Origin: Bacteroidales bacterium
Lineage (GTDB): Bacteria; Bacteroidota; Bacteroidia; Bacteroidales; UBA932
Assembly: GCA_017430365.1 (NCBI GenBank)
Contig: JAFRNC010000004.1
Coordinates: 62,001 to 126,000, forward strand
DNA length: 64,000 nt
Direction of reading: 5' to 3'
The notes under the pieces are model-generated. The model was not told the DNA's origin. It saw only the letters and a program-made list of their open reading frames with translations, and ran no database searches. Below, piece by piece: positions 52,524-59,361 of the stretch (the stretch's first letter is position 1; every line of letters begins with the position of its first letter). The position numbers and the translations under genes were made by a program.

Positions 52524-52560
52524 GGCGGGGACTCGTTTGTGCATTTTCATGATAATCTAT

Positions 52561-52596
52561 GAAGACCGGCCCGTCTGAAGCCGGTCTTCTTTTTTG
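52561..52596 (+). terminator. Attenuator terminator of the his leader
   Basis: Perfect 10-bp stem GAAGACCGGC / GCCGGTCTTC with 9-base loop and seven T, 38 bases past the leader-peptide stop and 20 bases before hisG. A possible competing pair, GGGCGGG (52523-52529) with CCCGTCT (52570-52576, two G-U), would be free when a ribosome stalls at the His codons. It overlaps the terminator stem by only one base, so I regard the antiterminator as unproven. Confidence 0.85.
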
Positions 52597-52616
52597 TATC
52601 AAAACCTACCGGAGAT

Positions 52617-52909
52617 ATGCTCAGAATCGCTATCCAATCTAAAGGAAGGCTCAATGAAGAAAGCCTTGCACTGCTGCGGGATGACGACATCCCCCATGTC
52701 GTCTCGAGCGGCACCGCCACGCTGGGCATAGTCGGACTTAATGAGATGGAAGAACAGGACTCCGGCGCCTCAATCCTCTGCAGGCTCGGTTTCGGAGCAT
52801 GCCGTCTCAGACTGGCGATTCCGAAAAGCGACCCATGCTCGTACTGATGGAAGCGATGGGTTGTACGGTGGATGATATCGAAAGGGAACTGGCGCTCCGT
52901 CACCGGTAA
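52617..52909 (+). pseudogene. hisG: hisG-hisE deletion remnant
   Basis: The frame opens as ATP phosphoribosyltransferase (MLRIAIQSKGRLNEESLALL), then jumps to RDDDIPHVVSSGTATLGIVG, lacking about 28 residues that normally separate these blocks, and runs LGFGACRLRLAIPK before a stop at 52845-52847. About 230 of some 290 residues are missing. In another frame, 52832-52909 reads MLVLMEAMGCTVDDIERELA followed by LRHR and a stop, matching the C-terminal end of phosphoribosyl-ATP pyrophosphatase (HisE). This is what would remain if the whole hisG...hisIE operon were deleted between its first and last genes. Non-functional. Confidence 0.82.
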
Positions 52910-52946
52910 TCGCCCCTTTTTCATAAAAATTCCGTTTCTTTGCATT

Positions 52947-53633
52947 ATGGAAAACGGAAAGACTCCACCCGATGCACCCTCCTGCGTACTGATCCAGCCC
53001 ACGGCCAGGCACGAAAAACCGTCTCTGGAAGAGGAGATGGCGGCAATAAAGGCAGCGGCGCCACTCAACTACGTCATGGAATTGTTTCCGGTCGATGACT
53101 GGACCGTGGACTTGATGCCCTGGCCGGACAGGAAGATTTCAAAAGATCCCCGGGCCGGATTCCGTGCCGGAGAAACGCTTCGCAGAATCCTGGATGAAGC
53201 AGCCTCAAAATACCCCGGAGTTCCGATAATACTGGGAGGGTATTCCCTTGCCGGACTCTTCTCGCTCTGGGCTTCGACACAGACCGCAAGGTTCACTGCC
53301 GTCGCAGCCGCTTCCCCTTCGCTGTGGATCGCGGAGTGGGACATTTTCGCCCCGCAGCATCCAGTGCTGGCGAAGGATGTATATCTCAGCCTGGGAGACC
53401 GTGAGGAGATATCCAAAAACAGTGCGATCGCCAGGGTTGGCGACCGCTTACGCGCCCAATACGTACTGCTTTCCGAACAGCTCGGGGAGAATCACTGCAC
53501 GCTCATATGGGAGGAAGGCAGTCACTTTAGCGACAATGCAGGCCGCCTTGCACGCGCATTCCTGTGGTGCATGGAGAAGGTCGCCGCATCCGCTGCCGTA
53601 ACCCGGCAGGATCAGAATACGGTTATCGTATAA
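52947..53633 (+). CDS. Alpha/beta hydrolase (putative esterase)
   Basis: 228 aa from the ATG at 52947; the longer open frame covers the his remnant. Nucleophile elbow ILGGYSLAGLFSLW (Ser about 100), AAASPSLWIAEWD, KDVYLSLGDREEIS with the probable Asp, and CTLIWEEGSHFSDNAG with the probable His. No signal peptide, so cytoplasmic. Related to small esterase/acyl-hydrolase proteins; substrate unknown. Its 3' end overlaps that of the convergent LacX-like gene by 22 bp. Confidence 0.82.
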   Translation: MENGKTPPDAPSCVLIQPTARHEKPSLEEEMAAIKAAAPLNYVMELFPVDDWTVDLMPWPDRKISKDPRAGFRAGETLRRILDEAASKYPGVPIILGGYSLAGLFSLWASTQTARFTAVAAASPSLWIAEWDIFAPQHPVLAKDVYLSLGDREEISKNSAIARVGDRLRAQYVLLSEQLGENHCTLIWEEGSHFSDNAGRLARAFLWCMEKVAASAAVTRQDQNTVIV

Positions 53634-54469
53634 CGGAAAGTATACTTGTCCCCGGGGACAATGCGATGGATATACGTACGCCCGGAGATGTCTCCGGCGT
53701 AGTCCTTGACGTCGCATATGCCGCACCAGGGTTCCAGACATAGGAAGGGACAGCCGGGCTTGTTGGGAGCCCATATGCCATAGGCTTCAGCCTGAGGGCA
53801 GTCCACACGGACTACAGGATTCCCCTGCTTGTCGCATAGTTCTGCCGAGACGACCTGCCCGTGCTCGAATACCAGGGCGTCATTCACGAAGGAGTCATTT
53901 TCCACCGGCATCACTTCAGGGATGCGCTTGGTCACCTCAACCGGAATCCGGTTGCCATTCTCCAGGCCCGATTCGATGACCGGACTGACAGGACTGCCTT
54001 CCACGTCGTAGTAGCGCACATAAGCGTGCACTGCGTCGGAAGGATCGTAGTCGGGCAGCATGAATCCGGGGTGGGCGCCGATCTGGGCATACATGTCGCA
54101 TGAATCGAGGTTTTCCACAGTCCATACGATCTCAACGCTGCTGCCATTGAGGATATATGATGCCTCCAGTGCGAAACGGTAAGGATAATTATCCAGACGG
54201 TCACACACCAGGCGGAAACGTCCCTCCCCTGCTTCTTCGAACTGGCAGTCCCGTGCGAAGCCATGCTGCTTCATCGTGAAAACCTTCCCGCCGATGCGAA
54301 TCTCGTTATTGCAGGGCTTGCCTACGGCAGGGAAAAGGATCGGGGCATGGCGGTTCCAGAAAGCGGGATCGGCGCTCCACATATACTCGCGGCCGTCCTT
54401 TACCAGACTGACCGGTTCAGCGCCATGGGCGGCAACCTCCAATGAGAGGATGTTATTCGATATCTTCAT
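53612..54469 (-). CDS. Aldose 1-epimerase family protein (LacX-like)
   Basis: 285 aa. EVAAHGAEPVSLVKDGREYMW, APILFPAVGK, FTMKQHGFARD, QIGAHPGFMLP and YGIWAPNKPGCPFLCLEPW are the conserved blocks of the LacX branch of mutarotases, with the His/Asp/Glu positions of the active site (QHGFAR, AHPGF, LEPW). It interconverts alpha and beta anomers of a sugar in the cytoplasm. Single gene, spaced 8 bp from the flavin-reductase-like gene upstream. Confidence 0.9.
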   Translation of the reverse strand: MKISNNILSLEVAAHGAEPVSLVKDGREYMWSADPAFWNRHAPILFPAVGKPCNNEIRIGGKVFTMKQHGFARDCQFEEAGEGRFRLVCDRLDNYPYRFALEASYILNGSSVEIVWTVENLDSCDMYAQIGAHPGFMLPDYDPSDAVHAYVRYYDVEGSPVSPVIESGLENGNRIPVEVTKRIPEVMPVENDSFVNDALVFEHGQVVSAELCDKQGNPVVRVDCPQAEAYGIWAPNKPGCPFLCLEPWCGICDVKDYAGDISGRTYIHRIVPGDKYTFRYTITVF

Positions 54470-54477
54470 TGTAATCT

Positions 54478-55077
54478 TTACTTTTTCCAGACATGGACGA
54501 TCTCACCGACATAGAAGTAGTGTATGTCGAGATTGGAGTTCTCATACCACTGGCGGACATCTTCCGGAAGACGGTCGCGGTCGAACTGCTGCGCATATAT
54601 TTTCCTGCACTCTATGGCAAGGTCGGCCTCCGCATAGATGGGATTTCCCAGCTCGGTAAACTCCACTGTGAGACCCGCTCCCGCCACTTTGTCCTCGTCA
54701 CGCCCGGACACCCTGCCGAGATATGCGAGTTTCTGGCGCATTGATTCGGGAAAATGAGTAACGGTGAAGCAATCGTTTTTCTCCATGAACTCATGGGTAT
54801 AGCGGTTGGTCGAGACATAGACGGTCATGACGGGACGGTTCCACAATTCACCCAGGCTTCCCCAGGAGATGGTCATAAGGTTCATGTCGCCCTCCTTGCC
54901 GGCGGACACAACCATCCAGTCCTTATCGATCATTTTGACCGCGTTGATATCGATTTCATCAGGCGCTATCTCCTGCCAGGCCTTTCCGGCAGGGCTCTCC
55001 GCCGCAGTTTCGGGTTTGTTCTTTGTGCAGCTCATGATTGACAATGCAGCAAACAGTACTATTAAAACTCTTTTCAT
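54478..55077 (-). CDS. Lipoprotein with flavin-reductase-like FMN-binding domain
   Basis: 199 aa with lipobox IMSC (Cys about 17). Residues 40-199 follow the flavin reductase-like split-barrel: DWMVVSAGKEGDMNLMTISWGSLGELWNRPVMTVYV (conserved block, given in part), YTHEFMEKNDCFTVTHFPES and LAYLGRVSGRDEDKVAGAGLT. Homologues are usually cytoplasmic; here a lipoprotein signal would place the flavoprotein outside the cytoplasm. It may handle FMN or act as a redox protein in the envelope. A TAAATTTG box lies at 55083-55090. Confidence 0.8.
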   Translation of the reverse strand: MKRVLIVLFAALSIMSCTKNKPETAAESPAGKAWQEIAPDEIDINAVKMIDKDWMVVSAGKEGDMNLMTISWGSLGELWNRPVMTVYVSTNRYTHEFMEKNDCFTVTHFPESMRQKLAYLGRVSGRDEDKVAGAGLTVEFTELGNPIYAEADLAIECRKIYAQQFDRDRLPEDVRQWYENSNLDIHYFYVGEIVHVWKK

Positions 55078-55082
55078 AGCAA

Positions 55083-55090
55083 CAAATTTA
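55083..55090 (-). promoter_or_regulatory. Promoter -7 box (TAAATTTG) for flavin-reductase-like gene
   Basis: Exact match on the minus strand, five bases before the ATG at 55077, so the mRNA leader would be very short. Confidence 0.5.
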
Positions 55091-55104
55091 AGAAAAAGAA
55101 TGAG

Positions 55105-55112
55105 TAACTTTG
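55105..55112 (+). promoter_or_regulatory. Promoter -7 box (TAACTTTG) for PHP phosphatase gene
   Basis: Exact match, 11 bases before the ATG at 55124. It lies inside the longer ORFs and so decides the start. Confidence 0.6.
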
Positions 55113-55123
55113 TAAAAATTCAG

Positions 55124-55744
55124 ATGATAGACTGCCATTGCCATATCCTCCCCGGTCTGGACGACGGAGCCGCCGATCTTGAAGAGTCTCTGGATCTCTG
55201 CAGATGGTTCGTCAGACACGGCTATACCGAAGTAGTGTGTACCTCCCACCGGACGCGGCTCTATCCCAACACTGCGGAAACTGTGGAGGATGCCGTGGCA
55301 AAGTTGCAGCAGGAACTCGACCGCCTCGGCATCGCCCTGCGTCTTCATCCTTCCCTCGAGTACCGTCTCATCCCCGAAACCTGGCCTGTTGACAGGCTGC
55401 TTACATGGCAGGACAACCATATTCTGGTGGAACTTCCCATAAATAAACCGGAAAAGATGGGCGGCATTATTCCCGAAGACGAGATACGGTTGCTGCTTGA
55501 AAAGGGTTTCCAGCCTGTGCTTGCCCATCCGGAACGGTATCTCTGGTCCTCACCGGGTGATTATGAACGCTGGCATGAAGCCGGCGCCATATTCCAGCGC
55601 AACCTCGGATCGACGGAGGGTTTCTACGGCGCCCCCGCCAGGGAACGCGCGCTGTATCTTGTCAGCAAAGGCTGGTACGGGTTCCTCGGGACCGACCTGC
55701 ACAACCGCCGTTACGCAGAGTTCTTCGATACGATTCTGAGATAA
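55124..55744 (+). CDS. CpsB/CapC-like tyrosine-protein phosphatase (PHP family)
   Basis: 206 aa. MIDCHCHILPGLDDGA gives the first metal-binding block, with EVVCTSHRTRLYPNT, VLAHPERYLW and FLGTDLHNRRY completing the PHP trinuclear-metal site. In capsule loci these enzymes dephosphorylate the tyrosine kinase that controls polysaccharide export. No kinase or capsule genes are in this window, so the partner must be elsewhere. Convergent overlap of 34 bp with the gph-like gene. Confidence 0.88.
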   Translation: MIDCHCHILPGLDDGAADLEESLDLCRWFVRHGYTEVVCTSHRTRLYPNTAETVEDAVAKLQQELDRLGIALRLHPSLEYRLIPETWPVDRLLTWQDNHILVELPINKPEKMGGIIPEDEIRLLLEKGFQPVLAHPERYLWSSPGDYERWHEAGAIFQRNLGSTEGFYGAPARERALYLVSKGWYGFLGTDLHNRRYAEFFDTILR

Positions 55745-56370
55745 AGCTCCCCGACTGAGTGAACGAGTTCGGCACCCTCCAGCTCAGCGGGAGTGCGGTA
55801 GCCCCATGTGACCGCGAGGCCGCGTATCCCTCCCGCAGCAGCCGTACGCATGTCGGTAAGTGAATCCCCCACCATCACTGCATCTTCACGGCCGGCACCG
55901 GCAATACGCAATACTTCCCCTACAACCGCAGGATCGGGTTTCAGGGGAAAACCTTCCCTGTTGCCAAGAACGCATACGAAGGGGATATCCGGGAAAAAGC
56001 GGCTGATAAGCCGGTCGGTCCCGGACTGGAACTTGTTCGACACCACGGCCATACGGATACCGGCATGTACGAGATCTTCAAGCAGTTCCGGAATGCCGGG
56101 ATAAGGCCGGGTAAAATCGTGTATATGTGAGCTGTAATAACTCTTGAATTCAGCAAGGCAGGTATCGACATATGCTTCCCCGCGGAGTCCTTCAGGCAGG
56201 GCCTGCATGACAAGGTTGCGCACCCCGTGTCCTATCATCCTGCGGCATGCATCCCGGTCGTGAAGGGGATGTCCCTCCCGTGCCATCACATGGTTTACGG
56301 CGGCGGTCAGGTCATCGAGCGTGTCGAGCAGGGTGCCGTCGAGATCGAACAGAACCAGTTTGTACTTCAT
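55711..56370 (-). CDS. HAD-family phosphatase, phosphoglycolate phosphatase-like
   Basis: 219 aa from the ATG at 56370. LVLFDLDGTLLDTLDDL (motif I), AVVSNKFQSGTD (motif II), KPDPAVVGEVL (motif III) and AVMVGDSLTDMRTAAAGG (motif IV) are complete, with a helical cap between. Gph-like enzymes remove phosphate from 2-phosphoglycolate, but related HADs act on other small phosphates. It is last in the valS-tat-ABC-F operon, 8 bp after the ABC-F gene. An alternative ATG at 56394 would overlap that gene. Confidence 0.88.
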   Translation of the reverse strand: MKYKLVLFDLDGTLLDTLDDLTAAVNHVMAREGHPLHDRDACRRMIGHGVRNLVMQALPEGLRGEAYVDTCLAEFKSYYSSHIHDFTRPYPGIPELLEDLVHAGIRMAVVSNKFQSGTDRLISRFFPDIPFVCVLGNREGFPLKPDPAVVGEVLRIAGAGREDAVMVGDSLTDMRTAAAGGIRGLAVTWGYRTPAELEGAELVHSVGELYLRIVSKNSA

Positions 56371-56378
56371 ATTTTCGG

Positions 56379-58295
56379 TCAGAGACTCGCCCACTCGTCC
56401 ATCTTGGAATCGAGGTCGCGTTTAAGTTCAAGATACTGGCGGGTCAGTTCCATGATATCAGCCCCCGGTTCAGGGGCCGCCAGGATCTTCTCGATATCCC
56501 CCATCTTGGCCTCCAGCTCTGCAATCTGCTTCTCAAGCTGGTTCTGACGGTTCTTCGCCCGCTTCTCCTCACGCGACAGCTGTTTCTGCTGATGATACTC
56601 CTGCTTCGGCTGCGAAGCTTCGGGCTTGACCTCCTGAGCTGCACCGGCGCGCGCTGGTGCGGCCTCGATGTCACGGAAAGACTCGGCCTTTTTGCGGCGG
56701 AGGAAATCGTCGACACCGCCCAGATGCTCCTTCACCTTCCCGTCGATGAACTCGTAGACCTTGTCCACCAGCCCGTTGAGGAAATCGCGGTCGTGTGAGA
56801 CCACTATTATGGTTCCGTCGTAGGCCTGCAGGGCCTGCTTGAGTATATCCTTCGAGCGGATGTCCATATGGTTGGTAGGTTCGTCGAGAGCCAGGAGGTT
56901 GTGCGCCTTGAGCATCAGCTTGGCCATCGCCAGCCTGGAGCGCTCGCCGCCGCTGAGCACCGCGACCTTCTTGTCGATATCTTCCCCCTTGAACAGGAAA
57001 GCCGCAAGGATATCGCGGAGTTTCATGCGTATGTCTCCAACAGCGATGCGGTCGAGAGTGTCGTAGACGGTAGCCTTCTTGTCAAGTACATCTTCCTGGT
57101 TCTGGGCATAATATCCTATATCGACATTGTATCCCACTTTCGCCTCTCCCGAGAAAGGCTCGAGCTCGCCAATCAAGACCCTCATCATTGTGGTCTTGCC
57201 TTCTCCGTTGCGTCCGACGAAAGCCACCTTCTCACCACGTCTGACAATAAGATTCGCCCCGTCAAGGACGGTTTTGCCCGGATAACCGATGACAGCGTCC
57301 TTCACCTCGAAGGCAACGTCGCCGCTCCGCGGTGCCGGCGGGAATTTCACGTGGATGGCCGAGAGATCTTCGTCGTCTATCTCGATACGCTCGATGCGTT
57401 CAAGCTGCTTCACGCGCGACTGCACCTGGTTGCTCTTGGTAGGCTTGTAGCGGAAACGCTCGATGAATTCCTCCGTCTTCTCGATCATCCGCTGCTGGTT
57501 GAGATATGCGGCCTTCTGCTGTGCGATGCGTTCTTTCCGGAGCTCAACGTACTGTGTATAGGGAACCTTATAGTCATACAGATGCCCGAGCATCACCTCT
57601 ACGGTCCGCGTCGTGCAGTTGTCGAGGAAACGGCGGTCGTGGGAGATAAGGACCAGGGCTCCGTTGAAGGAATTCCTGAGGTAATCCTCCAGCCACTGTA
57701 TCGATTCTATGTCAAGATGGTTTGTCGGCTCGTCGAGCAGGAGTACATCGGGATGGCGGAGCAGGATCTTGGCCAGCTCAATGCGCATGTTCCATCCCTG
57801 TGAAAAGGTCTCGGTCATGCGGCTGAACTCGCTTTTCTTGAATCCCAGGCCGAGGAGCGTACGCTCCACGGATTCCTCAGGGGCGTCGCCCTGCAGGATC
57901 ACAAGCCGATCGTTTACCTCGTTCAGTTCGACCATCAGTCTGTGATAACTGTCTGACTCGTAATCCGTACGCTCGGCCAATTCCAGCGAGATTTCATCGA
58001 TGCGGCGGCTCATGCGTTCGATATCGTCATAGACGGTCATGACCTCCTCAAGCACAGTACGTCCCCGGTTGTGCTCCATGATCTGGGGAAGGTATCCGAT
58101 ACGCTGGTCCGTCGTGCGGGTGATTTTTCCGGAAGTGGGACTCTGCAATTCCATTATGAGCTTGAGCATGGTGCTCTTCCCCGCCCCGTTCTTTCCGACC
58201 AGGCCGATCCGGTCGCGGTCGCCTATATGCAGACTGACCTCGTCAAGCAGCGTGAACCCGCCGTAGGAGACGGTTATGGAATCGAGTGATATCAT
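56379..58295 (-). CDS. ABC-F family ATPase (ribosome-associated)
   Basis: 638 aa with two ABC domains and no membrane part. Walker A sites are GLVGKNGAGKST and AFVGRNGEGKTT; signature motifs TFSQGWNMRIELAK and LSGGERSRLAMAK; Walker B LLLDEPTNHLD and LALDEPTNHMD. The linker (RMIEKTEEFIERFRYKPTKS) and a Gln/Lys/Glu-rich coiled-coil C-terminus point to the Uup/YbiT side of the family. ABC-F proteins bind the ribosomal E site. Start overlaps tatC (ATGA). It is not clearly one of the antibiotic-resistance forms. Confidence 0.93.
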   Translation of the reverse strand: MISLDSITVSYGGFTLLDEVSLHIGDRDRIGLVGKNGAGKSTMLKLIMELQSPTSGKITRTTDQRIGYLPQIMEHNRGRTVLEEVMTVYDDIERMSRRIDEISLELAERTDYESDSYHRLMVELNEVNDRLVILQGDAPEESVERTLLGLGFKKSEFSRMTETFSQGWNMRIELAKILLRHPDVLLLDEPTNHLDIESIQWLEDYLRNSFNGALVLISHDRRFLDNCTTRTVEVMLGHLYDYKVPYTQYVELRKERIAQQKAAYLNQQRMIEKTEEFIERFRYKPTKSNQVQSRVKQLERIERIEIDDEDLSAIHVKFPPAPRSGDVAFEVKDAVIGYPGKTVLDGANLIVRRGEKVAFVGRNGEGKTTMMRVLIGELEPFSGEAKVGYNVDIGYYAQNQEDVLDKKATVYDTLDRIAVGDIRMKLRDILAAFLFKGEDIDKKVAVLSGGERSRLAMAKLMLKAHNLLALDEPTNHMDIRSKDILKQALQAYDGTIIVVSHDRDFLNGLVDKVYEFIDGKVKEHLGGVDDFLRRKKAESFRDIEAAPARAGAAQEVKPEASQPKQEYHQQKQLSREEKRAKNRQNQLEKQIAELEAKMGDIEKILAAPEPGADIMELTRQYLELKRDLDSKMDEWASL

Positions 58296-59089
58296 TCTTC
58301 ATCCTCCCCGGACGCGTCCCCGTCAGTCTCCGGAACAGCTTTCTTGCAGACAAGGATGCTGATGCCATAGAGCAATGAAAGGGGTATCGCGGCGATCAGC
58401 ATCGAGAAGGGATCGGCCGGAGTTATGATCGCGGCCAGCACGGCTATGATCAGCACGGCCCATTTCCAGCCTCCCAGCAGCGACTGGCGGGTGATGAGGC
58501 CCAACTGGGAGAGCACTGCGACAAGCGTCGGTATCTCGAACACTATGCCGAACAGCAGCACTGTGGAACTGACAGTGGAGATATATGAATTCAGGGAGAT
58601 GGTGTTGACCACCTCTTCGCTGACTTTGTACCCGTCGAAGAAATTGACCATCAAGGGAAGGATGATGCAATAGCCGACGGCTATGCCCAGATAGAAAAGT
58701 ACCGATGCGAAAAGGAACGCCCGCCTGGTGGCCCGCTTCTCATGACGGTAAAGGGCCGGGGCGATGAAACGCCATATCTCGAACAGGACGTACGGGCAGC
58801 AGAGAATGAAGGCGCACATGAATGTGACGCGCATGTGCACCATGAACTGCGTGGAGAGCTCGATGTTGACCAACTGCAGCCCGGTCTTCATGCCGAACCA
58901 CTTGTAAAAGAAGAAATCCGTTCGGGTCGGCGCAAGGATGAGTTTGTCGAACAGGAACTCCTTGAAGAAGAACAGCACGACAAAAGCCCCCAGCAGGGCA
59001 AGTATCACGCGGAACAAGCCCTGCCGCAAAGCTTCCAGGTGATCCCAGAAGCTCATGTCCTTGGATTCGTCGAGCTTCTCTTCAGCCAC
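58292..59089 (-). CDS. tatC: Sec-independent protein translocase TatC
   Basis: 265 aa with six membrane segments. The N-terminus has the twin-arginine receptor block MSFWDHLEALRQGLFRVILA, then FILCCPYVLFEIWRFIAPALYRHEKR with the conserved Pro and Glu, and FGIVFEIPTLVAVLSQLGL. It recognises RR signal peptides and forms the translocase with TatA. Sits 9 bp after tatA and overlaps the ABC-F gene. An acidic tail (TDGDASGEDEE) is present. Confidence 0.95.
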   Translation of the reverse strand: MAEEKLDESKDMSFWDHLEALRQGLFRVILALLGAFVVLFFFKEFLFDKLILAPTRTDFFFYKWFGMKTGLQLVNIELSTQFMVHMRVTFMCAFILCCPYVLFEIWRFIAPALYRHEKRATRRAFLFASVLFYLGIAVGYCIILPLMVNFFDGYKVSEEVVNTISLNSYISTVSSTVLLFGIVFEIPTLVAVLSQLGLITRQSLLGGWKWAVLIIAVLAAIITPADPFSMLIAAIPLSLLYGISILVCKKAVPETDGDASGEDEE

Positions 59090-59098
59090 GTCCAGATA

Positions 59099-59344
59099 TT
59101 ACTTCCCCTCCTTGGTCTCGGACTTCTTGTCGTCGTCCTTGACCACCTCGGCCTTGATCTCCTCGATGTCCTTCTCCGCCTCTTTCATCCCGGCCTTGAA
59201 GCTCTTCATGCCTTTTCCCAGTCCGTGCATCAGTTCCGGAATCTTCTTGCCTCCGAAAAGCAGGAGCACTACCAGGCCGATGATGACCCACTGCCAGGGA
59301 CCCACGACGCCCAATGGAAGAATAAATGCAAATAAACCAGCCAT
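59099..59344 (-). CDS. tatA: Sec-independent translocase protein TatA
   Basis: 81 aa from the ATG at 59344; the longer frame upstream is a shadow of valS. One membrane helix ([20 protein letters not shown]) ends in the FGxKxxPE hinge, followed by an amphipathic helix ([20 protein letters not shown]) and a charged tail. With TatC encoded next door it should form a minimal TatAC system; no TatB is seen. Confidence 0.95.
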   Translation of the reverse strand: MAGLFAFILPLGVVGPWQWVIIGLVVLLLFGGKKIPELMHGLGKGMKSFKAGMKEAEKDIEEIKAEVVKDDDKKSETKEGK

Positions 59345-59361
59345 ATCCTTGTATTTTATCG

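Noticed and set aside
52872..52946. Longer start for the alpha/beta hydrolase
   Set aside because: This part overlaps the hisE remnant in another frame; the hydrolase pattern and promoter spacing favour 52947.
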